Shown here piece by piece: positions 13,425-25,977 of a stretch of DNA of 64,000 nt (positions within the stretch are counted from its first letter, which is position 1; each line of letters opens with the position of its first letter). The stretch spans positions 12,116,953-12,180,952 of the forward strand of contig NC_088324.1 of assembly GCF_910592395.1 (NCBI RefSeq). Direction: 5' to 3'. The notes under the pieces were generated by a model. That model did no database searches. It was given only the letters and a program-made list of their open reading frames with translations, and was not told the origin of the DNA. This DNA is from Lineus longissimus. Lineage: Eukaryota; Nemertea; Pilidiophora; Heteronemertea; Lineidae. The position numbers and the translations under genes were made by a program.

Positions 13425-14464
13425 CGTCGTCCGTTAGCAGGGCACGTTTCGTAACTGTTAGGGCTATTGAGTTGAAACTTGGTACACATGTACCCTTATG
13501 TAATGACACCTGGGAGACCAAGTTTCGGTCCGATTCGTTTCATGGTTTGGCCACCAGGGGGCCAAACGTTAAAAGTGAAAATATGCAATATCTCCCTTAA
13601 TAGTAGTCGGGAAATTTTGAAAAAAATATGGTAGGTACTTCTAGCAAAGGTGCATCATATATCCTCCGGGTTTTTGATTTGACCTCCTTTTCAAGGTCAC
13701 AAAGGTCAAATGGTGTAAATTGGCCGTTAGGATGTAACGATGGCACGTTTCTAAACTGCAATGACTATTGATACCAAATTTGATACACATTTACCCCTTA
13801 GTCAGGTGATCTCAGGGACCGAAGTTTGGTCTAATATGATTCACCACTTGACCACCAGGGGGCAAAATCCAAAAACCTTAAAAATGTGATTATTCCTTAA
13901 CTTCTTGCCCGATTGCCACCAATTTGATATCATGGGTACATCTAACCACCATACAGTATATGTCACACAGGTTTTTAATTTGACCTTCTTGTCAAGGTCA
14001 CAGAGGTCAAATGGCCTAAATTCGCCGTCAGGCCGTAACTATGGCACGTTTCTTAACTGCAATGACTATTGATCACAAATTAAGTACACATGTACCCCTT
14101 GGTCAGGTGATCTCAGGTACCGAAGTTTGGTGCGATCTGATTTGCCGTTTGGCCTCCAGGGAGGGGGCCAAATCCTAAATTCTTCAAAATGCCATTATTC
14201 CTAGTAATGACTTGCCCGATTGGCACCAATTTTATATCATAGGTACATCTAATTCTAACAACCATTCAATGTGTCACCCGGGTCTTCTTTGATTTGACCT
14301 ACTTTTCAAGGTCACAGAGGTCGAATGTACTGTAAATTGGCCATTTTGGGGAAATTGTAATTGCTTGGACCTACATCAAACCTAACACTACATGACACAA
14401 GACCATGCTCTTTATCCATCTTTCCTCCACATGAGGTGAGCACAATGGCCCTGGCCATTTCATT
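13277..14464. mobile_element. Interspersed repeat with (GTC)n tract, copy 2
   Basis: Near-identical to 930-2080, with only scattered substitutions. The triplet tract (about 13324-13432) is longer, about 30 perfect triplets against about 18. It has the same start hairpin, three internal sub-units of about 300 bp and the GAGGTGAGC end. The right breakpoint falls at CATTTCATT in both copies. Confidence 0.75.
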
Positions 14465-14759
14465 AATAGCTACGACTGCGACGATAGACAGGCCCATGTG
14501 CTTAAAAGATTGGTACTAGAAAGGTCTTCAGGGCACAGGCTATAGAGACCTTATTTAACAGTGAAGGAGAACAAGTTGTCGGAAAGTGGCAGATTCTGAT
14601 GCTTGGCAGTCAGTCCAACAGTACCATACAATGGTTGAGGTGAAAAAAATACATTTTTGTAACCAATTGATATAACAGGCAAACTGTCGTCTTCTACAAA
14701 ATTATCGTTCACGTGCTATGTGCATTTGGACGTAAAAAGTGAAAATTTCCGACCCTCAA

Positions 14760-15813
14760 TTAAGTCGGCAATAACTTGCAAGTCAACATTTGTACGTACT
14801 GGGAATGAAGACTGCAGCCATAAGTCTGTGTACCGATTGGGCAGGCTATGATCGGATTAGGTGTCGAATAATTCGCTCCAGCCACTGGATGGCTTGAATC
14901 CAATTTCCCACCAGTATAAATGCAGTATATGCGGCTCTAAAAAAAAAAGGTGAATAAGTTAAAATATATGTTTTATCGATCTATATAAGTTTAAATATGC
15001 TAAGGTGCATGCAGCAATGTTGTCTTTAATCTGGCAATTTCAACTAGTTTTTTATATCATCAGTTATCCAACTCACAAATGTTATGCATGAGTCTGCACG
15101 TGATATAGACCATTAAAACCGGGGGTCTTTACCGAAATTGTTCCTGGACTTGAACCTGTTTTCCTCGCCATGCACTTCCCGTCATTTTCCATGAATGATC
15201 CATCTGCCCATCCCGTAACTTCACATCGCACGGGGACACAGTTTACAGGACACGGTGGAGACAAGGATGGTGAATCATCTTCGTTGTCAGACGCTGGGCC
15301 GGTCAGAACAATAAAGGCGCTAGTGCCTGTTGCGGAAAAAGGTATCGTTACGCTTAGTTCCTTTAATTTCGGGTTTATCCTGGATGGCCTGTCATTTGTG
15401 TTGAGATGTTTTAAGTTCTTAATTAAAGAACCTCGCTGTAAATGGTGCATTATGATATTTAGGGAGGTTTCTAAGTCTCTAATTTACAACTCGTCCAACG
15501 ATACTTGCTTCAAGGAAGAATATGACCTTAGGCCCGGACATTATACTACCATATTATCAATAGAAGCAGTTCGGGCCTCCGCATTGACGAAGAAGATGAA
15601 ATTCCTAATCGTCTCGTCATTCCCGATTTGACAGCCAACGCACTAGTAACATTCATCCGTGTATTTTTATGATTTATTTATTGACTGATTAAGGAAATAT
15701 CTCAGACTGAATGATATCCATAGCCACGGCCATGGCAGAATGAGCTGGAGATATCACTTACCTTGACTTTGGAATATCATGAAAATCGTCAGTAAAACGA
15801 GCTTGGAATTCAT
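14760..15813 (-). CDS. Secreted eight-cysteine protein (about 140 aa)
   Basis: Three minus-strand exons join in frame: 15762-15813 (ATG at 15813-15811, signal peptide MNSKLVLLTIFMIFQSQ, donor GTAAGTG), 15133-15326 (acceptor CCGCAACAG, donor GTAAAG), and 14760-14936 (acceptor with a long T tract, ending LLPT then TAA). Total 423 nt, 140 aa. After an acidic, serine-rich linker come eight cysteines: CPVNC and a third in RCEVTGW, one in GKC, then YC, AC, GC and TC in the last exon, four per exon. A small disulphide-rich extracellular protein is the natural reading. I recognise no named fold. It lies between the helical-precursor genes but does not resemble them. If the second donor is not used, exon 2 reads to a stop at 15082 and gives a 98-aa form. 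Confidence 0.55.
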
Positions 15814-17290
15814 GATTTTAATTTTTCTAAGTCCATATCCCTTTTACATCACATTAACATGTACATGCAGGCACGCAATGCCAAGAGTAACTACGCTCTT
15901 GCTTGTGAAAGGACAGACAGAATGACTTATGATTCTTAATCTACCATGATAGCTGTTTTAAAGTATGTGATGGCCCTCATCGAGGCAGTCCGAGGTACTT
16001 CATCAAGTTCGAAGAATTTGTCCGACAGAGCGGCCTGTCATCCCAGCTCCATGACTCTGACAGACGAATGCTTACACAATCGACTTCCATTTCGATAAAT
16101 CTATCCTGCCTACATTATTGTTGTCTTGACACCATTTGGCATTACATTTAATCTAAATTACATTAGATGTTGATCCCTTGTTGCCATCACTTCAATATTT
16201 TTAAAACATGGACTTTTCTGACCTAATGTATATATATGTTGACAACAACATCATATTTCAACTTAATTATTTATTGTAATTGATACGTGTATATGTATAA
16301 ATAATGATATGAAATACTTGTAGCAAAATTTGTAAATCATGCGTATTCATTATCATAAAAGGAAAGAAATTACATGAATAGCGTCTCGTAAGCCTGGATA
16401 GGCTGGCTGTTAATTTCAAATATGACACTTTGAAAAAAAATACGATATAAAAGCACAATGTACATTGATGAGAAAGTTCAGGGTCACGAGCCTGTATCAT
16501 AATCAGGTAGACGACAGAACTTGAGAAAATTGAACTAAAGCACTTAGAGGAACGATTTGAAACCTGTTGTATGAAGTTTTGCCTGTCCTGAAGCTCATTC
16601 CGCTAGCCAGTCGAATTCTCCTTGAATCTGCAAAATTATAATTTTCAGGCAAACAAAATATGAAATTCACATGGGATATCATACAAAGTGTAATTAAATA
16701 TAATTGAAGTGTTCACTCTTGTTTTGTTTGTGATTAAATCAAACTTATGTTTTAGCGGTGAATAACAAATACATGTAGCTTACACGTATGCTCAGAAAAA
16801 TCAATGTACGGACAATAGAGCGCCTTGGTCACAAAGGAGCGATTTTTGCTGCGCTGCTAACTGCGACGAGGATCACTCTTTTTTGTGGGTATAACCGACA
16901 ATCGATTAGTTCAGTGTTCTCGGTAAAAAGTGGTCGATACAAGTACTTGATAAAGGTAATAACAAATGTCAATTTTGATGGTTAGAAAATTGCTCTTTTT
17001 GATAGCAGTCAAAACAACTATACTTTCACAGTCGGTTAGACACTAGTATCAACTACTAGCATAAGTGAAAAGATATTGTTAGATAGTTGTTGTTACTACT
17101 AAGCCTTGGTATTGAGATCATGTCTCTACCTGTCAACTCAGACAGGTTTATACGATAGAAAATGCATATTCCAACAACACGTCTGATTGTCAAGGACATT
17201 TTTTCACCGGAAACTTGATACACGGGATGCATTTAGATAAGCCACACTTCTATCTGTGAACCAAAACAGATGGTATGGCGGCATGAGTTT
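15814..17290. other. Intergenic, no gene seen
   Basis: AT-rich flank between the divergent minus-strand eight-cysteine gene and the plus-strand gene B. It contains only short, unsupported frames and presumably holds both promoters. Confidence 0.4.
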
Positions 17291-17297
17291 ATGGTGC

Positions 17298-17304
17298 TAT
17301 ATAA
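17298..17304 (+). promoter_or_regulatory. TATA box of gene B
   Basis: TATATAA lies 58 bases upstream of the gene B ATG, which leaves room for a short 5'UTR of about 30 bases. Confidence 0.45.
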
Positions 17305-17361
17305 CGAAAAGAACCTATCTTGCCAGTTCACTTATTTGTTCAGCTTTTCCAGAATCGAGAC

Positions 17362-20300
17362 ATGAGAACTTTGATCTTGATCGTGCTACTGGCCGTCGCG
17401 GCCGCTGCGGTGTCTGCCAAGAGTATTCATCAGCACAATGGTAAGGTTTTGAAGTATATTCTTTTGCGAAATTTCAAATTCTTTAAAGGCCGCGGCTATG
17501 TTAAGACTTTGTTATGCATTTTACATACAAACAATGGGCTATTCTTACGACAGTCTTTTTCACTTTTGAGTCTTAATCCGAACCCAAATCCGAACCCTTC
17601 CTTAACTCTAATATTTATATCCATGCACTAGACCCGATACTGAATCTGTATATCCAGGTCATCAGAGTATTTTGAAAGTGGCACTGCTTTCATGCATGTC
17701 ATGTGACATGCTTTTACGACTTTTGTTGGTCAAAGATGCTCAGGATGATGATGGCACTATAGCACATCCGTATACGTTCGAAACATACTGAACATTATTG
17801 ATAGGCAGCTAAAGGCATTTCACATCTTAGTACAACTTTTGACTGTATATCATAATTCGTCATTTTCAGACGTCAGGCGATTCCTCGGTTTACCAAGCAT
17901 CTCTGACATCAAGGAGAAACTAACTGGAACGCTAGGAAACTTCAAGGACAAGATACTGGATGTAAGGGTTGAATATCACTTCAGAACATGTGATCTAGAC
18001 TGCTTGATTCTCATGGTAACTCTTGTCAATATTGGTCCAAATCTTGTCACCGCCCGAGGCGAAGCTATCTCCAACAAGCTAGAGCTGATACTGTCGCAAC
18101 ATCTACATGTATGGCCGTTTTCCGACAAATCTCAGTCTGCATCTTTTAATTATGTGACATTCTGTATATTCGTTGCAGGCATTATTGGAAGTGAGAGGAG
18201 ATATCGCAACGGCTGCTATTGAGGCGTTCCTGCGATTACGACCATATATAGATAAACTAAAGATTATCTTCGACGAGATTAGAAGTGTTACCGAAACGAC
18301 AGAAAGTGACTGGTAAGGGATTACAATTGTTAGTGGTACAATGCGTAAACGAGGAGTAGGCATGCCAACTCCTTGCTACATTTCATGAGGTGCCGTCGGG
18401 CGTGGGGCCTGGAACAAATTTACTTAAGTATTACCCGCCCCCCCCCCCCCCCCCCCCCAGCCACGGCCTGTGTTGGGTAAATATTGGGAGAGCTTGGACT
18501 ATCGGTAGCCAGTTCCTTTATGAAAAATAGACTGCTGAAGAGGAAGAAGAAGAAAGCGGAAAAACAAGCTGACTGAAGAGTTCATCGTCAGACCCCCTTC
18601 TAAATAGTTCATTTTCTTTTCAGGGCAAAAGAACGTGAGCGCCTCCTAGAACACATCAAGGACATATTTGACATGGTCTTGGCAGAAGAGGAAGTGCAGG
18701 CTTTGATGCAGAAAGTTCAGGAGATGATTGACAGCGCCAGGGAAACAGCCAAATCTTCCAAAGAGAAAGCTCTGGACATTCTGAAGAAACTCGGTGACTT
18801 GGTGTTGGGAGAAATAGTTTCTACTAAAAGTTGTAAGTCAATATTCAGCAGAAAATATCCTTGAGAGGCTTAGAGCCACGCTCGCTTGTTTAGGGTGTCA
18901 CTTTGGCCAATCCCGTCACGGAAAACTCATTTAGCGGCGGCTCCCAAAAATCCTTAATTTTTCGATAGCCATCGCGCGTCCCACTTACTTGAAAATGTTG
19001 TACATTGACTCGCATTACATTTCAATTGAATTCTCTCGACCACACGGCCAATAGTGACCGTATGTATCCCTTACCCACGCCATTGCACTCACTGTAGTCG
19101 AGGGTATGACTGTAAACATTTGCTGATACAACAAGGGTATTATCACCATTTAACCATTTTCTATCTTACCTTTCAGCAAAGCGAAGCATCGACTCTTATG
19201 GGATGGACGATCATATGGGTATGTCATGGTTTTACCAGGTTGGAGGTGATTGATAATGACAAAACATCCATTCACTTTAACGCAACAGTCCTTTTAATTT
19301 TCATTCGATATGGCTTGTCTTGTATTTTTGGGGGCTTTTAAAAAAGGACGTATGCTGTCATTTTCAGTGGTCAAACGCTTCCTCGGTTTACCAAGCATCT
19401 CTGATATCACTGGCCGAATCAAGGAGAAACTTACTGAGACGCTAGACAAGGTCCAGAACAAGATACTGGAGGTAAGGACTGAAGATCGGTTGTTGGCAGC
19501 AAACGATATTAGTTTTTCAAGTAAACGTTTCGAAAATTGTCTTTTTAGCTCATTGTTGGCACGAGAAACTTGAAGGGATGTTTAAATTCAGTACGCTCAT
19601 CCAAGCATATACTTTAAACACCAACCCAGGTCATCGCGACTTCTGCGGGTTCTGCAGGTTAATCTCAGGCTGCGATTTTCAGTTACCAGTATGAAATTCT
19701 CATCTTATTTGCAGACAATTTTGGCTGGTGGAGACATCGCTATCGGTGTCCTTGAGACGGTCTTGCAAGGTCAGAAAACACTCCTACCATATGCAGATAA
19801 ACTGAGGATCATGTTTGATGATATTGCAAGTGTTGCAGAAGCCACAGATAATGCATGGTAGGGATAAATATTTGTTAGTGGTATCAAAAGAGGAGCTGGC
19901 ATGCACATTTTAACCGTTCAAACTCATTGCCATATTTCCTGCTTTCATGTGGATGTGTGAAAGTTTGATCCAGGGTTGCCGTCGGTTGGAGAGGCTAATT
20001 GGAAGAATTACTCTTCCGTCACCGGTAGAAAGTGCTTTGAAGTATTAAAAGCAGAAATATGATGACCACCACAGAGCTATCGGTGTAACTGATGTACCTT
20101 TAGATATAGAATGCTGCAGAGGAAGAAGAAGAAAAAACCACTAAGAGTAATTTAATTCAGTATTGTTCGCGTAGACTCCCTTGCAATTTGTTGCATTTTT
20201 CTGCAGGGCCGAACAACGTGAGGGCCTCCTAGCGCACATCAAGGAAATGTTTGACATGATTTTGGCGGAAGAGGAAGTGGTGGCTTTGATGCAGAAGGTT

Positions 20301-22899
20301 GAGGAGATGATTGACAGCGCCAGGGAAACTGCCAAGTCTTCAAAGGAGAAAGCTCAGGAGATTCTCAAGAATCTCAGGGTCTTGGTGTGGGGAGTAATAA
20401 TGTCTGCCGAAAGTAGTGAGTCTATTTGAAGCATCATCTCGCCATTGCACCGACGAAGTAGATAATCTGGTCTTGATAAAACGCCCCACTAATATTTAAC
20501 ATGATTATTTTTCTATTTCGTATTAAGTTGAAGCAACATTGTACGAACAAGACATAGTGATTACACAAGTGTAGTACTTCACCCACTGCTATCCTACGAG
20601 AAAAGTGAGAGGCATGGCCGCCATTGACTCAATCCTAAAGGGGTAGTGTATCAAGATAATGTGAGGATTGTATGAGGATATTACGCAGAAGTGGCGATAC
20701 AATGTCTTGCAAAGTTACAGAGGAAAGCAGTAACTTCATAAGCGCTAGGCTGGTATTATCTCGAGACAATCATCCTTTGACTGTCTTCTCTTCACTTCAG
20801 CCGCTGACCTGATATTCGGCAAGCGAGACCTTGAATATTATGACATCAACGACCAAATGAGTAAGTAGCCCTCACAAACCATCGGTTATTCCGCTGTCAT
20901 TTCCTTCATCAGTGTCAGAGTAGCAACACTATTCCTTTATTCCTTGTCCTTTCAACGTGTTCAAGCTAAAAATATATATAAAAATACGATTTAAAATTTT
21001 CGTATGAGACCAGGATCTGTTCATTTTTATGCATAATTTGGCTCATCTTATCTACCTGTATGCCACAATTCCGTTTTTAGTGATGAAACGGTTCCTTGGC
21101 CTTCCGTCCATTTCCGACATCTACGACAACATCAAAGACAGAATTATTGCGGTAGGTAGTCTTATCAATACAGCTTCAGCGAGTTGTAAGATACGAGAAA
21201 CAGTGGGAAACCGCAGGCTCACTTAATAGTCCATCCATGCTAACTATAAAGCAGAAAATAAAGTTACGGGGCAAGACACATTCTGTCACAGAGTTCTGAC
21301 ACTGCTATCGTTGTTGTTGGAGATTGAGTCGCTTAATAGCGATAGCAGCGCTCCTGTCTGTTCCAGAGGGTGTGAATTTGTGTTCCCTGTTCCTTTTATG
21401 TAGAGAATTCTAGCAGGCGGAGATATCGCTTACGATCTTTTGGAAAGGATTTTGCAGAACGAAAAGATTAAGCCATATGCAGAAAAGCTGAGGGCCATCC
21501 TGTACGAGATAAAAGAAGTTGTTTCAGCCTCGGAGCACGAATGGTAAGAGACGATTTTCATGGCATACACATAGAGAATTGAACTCAATTATGAGCTACA
21601 AAGATTGTGGGTAGTTTTCCGTTTCACCTTTTCTCGAATGAGGCTGCGATTGGTACGTTTGGATTCTTCTTCGCCGTGGCCACTTTCATCAGTTTGCCCT
21701 CGATACCCTTAGTAGTTTTGCGAAAACTGTTCAGAAATATAAACATACTGTCCCCTGTCCCCCTGCATTGAAAACCCGAAAGCGAACTTGACGAGAAGTA
21801 GTCTCCCGAAAGAAGGCCTTTTCATTGGGTCTTTTCAAATGACGAGAGCAACGGTGCAGAAATGGGCACTTCTGATTGGCTTTTGTGACCAGAAAGCTTC
21901 GGCAAATATCTGCTCTGGACATCCCTGATTGCATTCTCCGAGCCTTTGGCAGCCGTTGCAAGTATACAACGTAGTTCCACGGTGAATAACCCTACGCTAA
22001 GCGGCTCTCGTTCGAGATTGTCCTGATTGCTGGCCTTTTTCTTCCAGGGGCAAACTCCGCGAGCGTCTCCTCCAAGACGTCAAGGATCTATTTGATATGT
22101 TCATGTCAGAAGAGAAAGTCCAGGCTGTTGTAGCCAAGGTGGCAGAAGCTATTGACAAGGCCAGGGACGCCGCCGAGTCATCCGCGGACTCGGCTAAGGC
22201 TATCATTGACAAGGTCAAGACTTACATATGGGCTGGAGTGCTGGCAGTTGGAGCACGTGAGTCCAGGTTTTTTAACAAAAAAACGTTTGCAGTTTGAGAC
22301 GAATCGTTAAATACGCTTGATGAATTGGTCAAGAACAAGTAAATGTTGGGTTTTGAAGACATGCACTATGTCCACTAAGATCTAATTTGGATTACCGTAT
22401 CGCAATTCATGATTATTCGTTGATGCTTATTACTGGTATTTAAAAAGAACAGACTTAGATATACACGAACACAGATCTGAACCTGGTTGTTTTAACAAGT
22501 TAACTTGCCGTTAACTTCATCTTGGCGTCGAGTTCTATGGGCGAAACTGAAGGAAATTAGACCAAGTTAAAGATAACGCCAAGTCTACGGCAATAACTTA
22601 TGTTGAACAAACCAACGGATGGGTCTGTTTTATTGCGATTTGCCTGTGCCAGCACAATCTTTATATCTTTGGTCTGCATAACATTATACTGAAGTAACTC
22701 TCTGAAAAACTATGCGTACCTATAATCTGATAACCAAACAATATATTGAGAATCCTTCTCTTTCATGATAATATAGAAAGTAGTTTGTCATTCCTACCTC
22801 TCTTGTTCTTTTTCAGCCATAGACCTTGTAGTCGGTGGTGTTGCTGGCAAGATATTTGAAACCATTATGGGCACGCCAGAGGGTATCACATCGGCATAA
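17362..22899 (+). CDS. Secreted polyprotein precursor with three helical units and two spacers (524 aa), gene B
   Basis: Thirteen exons join in frame: 17362-17440, 17870-17961, 18179-18312, 18624-18832, 19177-19218, 19368-19471, 19715-19857, 20207-20415, 20801-20860, 21081-21151, 21404-21543, 22048-22256, 22817-22899 (1575 nt). The signal peptide is MRTLILIVLLAVAAAAVSA. Each of three modules is a three-exon set: an exon opening R/K-R-FLGLPSISDI, an exon with LAGGDIA...PYADKLR, and an exon of exactly 209 nt (RERLL..IKD.FDM...EEEVQALM). Short exons of 42 and 60 nt between modules encode KR-bounded acidic spacers, SIDSYGMDDHMVV (about 175-187) and DLEYYDINDQMMM (about 347-359), both 13 residues. 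Basic sites are at RR29-30, KR173-174, KR188-189, KR345-346 and KR360-361. There are no cysteines. Proprotein-convertase processing into three helical products plus spacers is inferred. The function is unknown to me. Confidence 0.8.
18438..18458. repeat. Poly-C run in intron 3 of gene B
   Basis: An uninterrupted run of about 21 cytosines between exons 3 and 4. Confidence 0.9.
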
Positions 22900-23580
22900 G
22901 TTGTTCTCCCGCACATTCTGTACACATGTCCCAGTGTTTTTTGTCTTGTTATAAAAAGAAAAACATTTTTTTTGTATCGTTCATTCCCTGGTCATTTTGT
23001 CGCCGCGGGCCATTTTTGCTGAAATCTGCTTTCCTATACTGTGCACAATCGTTGAAGAATTGCGATCACAATTTGCTTTAGTTCTAGACGAACTTGAGAA
23101 ACTTTTCATAAACGTCAACAAAGGAAATCAAAGCAAACCATCATCAGAATTCTTGAAGAATTTTTAGAAGACTTGTCGCTGCGTAGTGGCCAATCCTTCG
23201 CTTCCTACGTTCCAAGCAACAGTGGCCTCCAAGCTTTCATCCCAATGGGCCAGGGGGTAATGTGCTGTACTTTACCAAAACGTGCTGCGGTGCCCGTAGT
23301 GGCAGCGGTTACTTGAGTAATCAAAGTTTACCCGCTTATACGCTGTACGTTGACTTGTGGTTCAGTTGGGGTCATTTCAGGTTACTTCTGCTTCCAACCA
23401 ACCGCGTTAGTTTACTAATTACCGGTGGAGCCGCGTGTAGTTTTTCTAAGGCGGTGACCGACATACCGTAATTGATGATATGGGTCAATAAATCGTGGAT
23501 TTTGAGCAGCTGGACATAGTGATAAATACCACTCTTATGGCTGATCATAACTGTTCAAAAATATGTCGTTTATCGCTCTA
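22900..23580. other. Intergenic between genes B and C
   Basis: Holds the 3' flank of gene B (no AATAAA seen nearby) and the presumed promoter of gene C. No exon was found. Confidence 0.4.
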
Positions 23581-23798
23581 CAGGGTTAAAAAGCGCGATC
23601 ATTTTCATTTTCCGTCTCCCACAGAGCGAGGTAAGCATTATTTCGAGTTCTCTGATATTTTGATTGACACTTTAGTTTTGAATTTTGATAGCTGCATAAT
23701 TCAAATGGAAAATGGGACGTGACCGGTCACATGCGTCCCTAGTGTAGACCCTTAAACTAATTGTTGTTCCTGTATTTCTCAGTCACCAATCATCCAAG

Positions 23799-25954
23799 AT
23801 GAAGTTGTCGATCCTCTCTCTCTTGGTCGTCCTGTTGACGAGTGCTGTGCTTAGCAAATCACTGGACAAACGAAATGGTGAGTTGACGTTTAATGGTATT
23901 TTTATTTTCTTAGTTTGAAGCCATTTGAAAAACAAGTTGTAAGTTGACAACAATTGGCAATCATCCATATCAGTACACTACACTGAGTTGCAAAAGGAGG
24001 AATTCCGTGTTGTCTATATGTCCGTGGTGGTGTTTGTATAATAATCACCATCCAAATTTGGGGCTACCAGGAAATAGCCACAATAAAAGCTGGAATTAGA
24101 TTCGTCAACCGCTAGGAAGCAGAACCTTTTCATAAATTTAAACCCTGAAATTCAATTCTCAAATTGTGCAAGTCATTGAAGGTTACAAAGCACAATGTTA
24201 TTTTAATTTCAGCTGAAATTGAAAAGCGTTTCATAACAACAGAAGCGATCAAGGCTAATTTGGAAAATCTCTTCGGAAAAGTGACAGAGGTGAGTGCGAC
24301 TCACCCCGAAGTAAAAAATTTCTTTAGACCTTTTAAGGAGAGTCTTTTGTTGTCTCATGTTGCCTTCCCACGGTTGCATATCCTTGCCCATCCTTTGCTA
24401 CATGAACATGTACCTTGTGATATAGCAAGAAGGCTAACAACAACAATGATCTGCAATCTCTGGGCACAGAATAGAAACATTGACAGCTACGTATTTACGT
24501 GTACACCAAAATCTTTAGTAAATGTCGAAACAATTTTCAAAAAAACAATCTGAAAAACTTGGTGCAGTTCAAAAACACCAGTTGTAAGACGACACGGCAT
24601 GATTTGGAATAATCGTGTCCTTTCTCCTTTAGGGCGTCAACAAAGCTATAGAAAAGGGCAAGGACGTTATCGATAAGGTTAGTTAGTTGATATCTCTTAA
24701 TACCTCTTGATTAGAATATTCATCTTGCAGTTGAAGACGTTCAACGCATGGAACTTTGGCTGGTAATGTCGCGTTGGCCCTCAGATAATCCAACAATGCT
24801 GACAATTTGGCGCATTTCAATTTATAGTCTGTTAGAACTCTTAATCCTTGACATTCATTCAGCATCGTTTCTTCTCGTGTTATAGGGTGTCGAAACCGTT
24901 ATCATTGGAGGCAATGCTCTTCTCATAAAGGCTAAAGAGAAGTACTATAAAGAACTCCCAGGGTTTAAGGCGGGTCTCAAGCAAGCTATGATTGAACTCA
25001 AAGATGCTGGGGAGCTGACTGCTGAGAAGCTGAGTGAACTCTGGGACAAGATGGAAGTTAAGGTTAGCATGCACTTGGCCGATTGTTTGTAAGTTGAACG
25101 CAGTGAGTTTTAAGAATATCATGTTTGCCGACAGGGCATATTCCATTGCGATTTCGATCTCCACATCGAAGCTCAAGAGTTAACCTTCAGCAAAGAGTCT
25201 CGGATGAATGACAGTGTACGATGATTGAACTATTCGTTGATCTCCAGTACCCGTGGAAAGCGCCTAATGAAATTGAAAACCGCGGCAAAAAAGCTTCATC
25301 GTGGAGATAGGCATTTAGACCATCTAATATTCTCGGCTTTCTTCCAGATTGTAGAAACCTACGGTGACTTACAGGACAATGAGAAGTACCAGGCAATGCG
25401 CAAAAAGGCTAAGGAGATGTGGATGAAAGCGGCAGAGTCGCCGGTTGGTGGCGCTTTTGAAGCTATTGAGAGAGCTGCCGACATGGCTTCTCATTTCTTC
25501 CTGGGAGTGCTGTACTTAGCGGGCGGAGTAAAACGATGTGAGTATAGTCTTCGTATTAATAGTCCGATGTAGGGAATCATGTAGAAAAAACATTGTATTA
25601 CTCGTATTTCAAATGTTAATTTAAACGGATAGAGTAAATAATCTCTAGGTTTTTACTCAAATACATAATGGCCGCCACCAAATTTATTCTATAGTACAAA
25701 ATGGCCGCCAGTCATCTGAAATTACCCTTCTGAATGTTACATTTGACCTTTTAAGGTCCTGTCATCTTATCATTGAGTTTTAGTGATACAGGAAGTAGAT
25801 TTGATTTTCTAGAATACATACCTGAGCTTCATTTGTAAGCAACATAAGTAAATCTAACATCAGCTTTGAAATTACATATCAACACATACACTTTTTTTAT
25901 ATTTCAGTGATTTCTTTCTCTTATTGGATGTTTTGTTCGATCTATCCCTGCTAA
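23799..25954 (+). CDS. Secreted helical precursor (204 aa), gene C
   Basis: Six exons join in frame: 23799-23877, 24213-24289, 24633-24677, 24886-25062, 25348-25537, 25908-25954 (615 nt). A 5'UTR intron is likely: donor GAG|GTAAGC after 23630, acceptor TTTCTCAG at 23781. The signal peptide is MKLSILSLLVVLLTSAVLS. Exon 1 is 79 nt ending in phase 1, identical in length and phase to gene B exon 1. A first dibasic site is in LDKRN. The second, IEKR at about 29-32, is followed by FITTEAIKANLENLFGKVTE, in the same position as the R/K-R-FLGLPS site of gene B. Lysine/glutamate-rich helices follow (KEKYYKELPGFKAGL, MRKKAKEMWMKAAE), ending in a hydrophobic segment (FFLGVLYLAGGVKR) and a short tail with two cysteines, a feature absent from genes A and B. 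It is a divergent member of the cluster with one unit. No named family. Confidence 0.72.
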
Positions 25955-25971
25955 TGCATTGTTATTGACAA

Positions 25972-25977
25972 AATAAA
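25972..25977 (+). terminator. Polyadenylation signal AATAAA for gene C
   Basis: A canonical signal 18 bases after the gene C stop codon. Confidence 0.55.

Noticed and set aside
15170-15631. 153-codon plus-strand frame
   Set aside because: It runs antisense to exon 2 of the eight-cysteine gene and has no features of its own.
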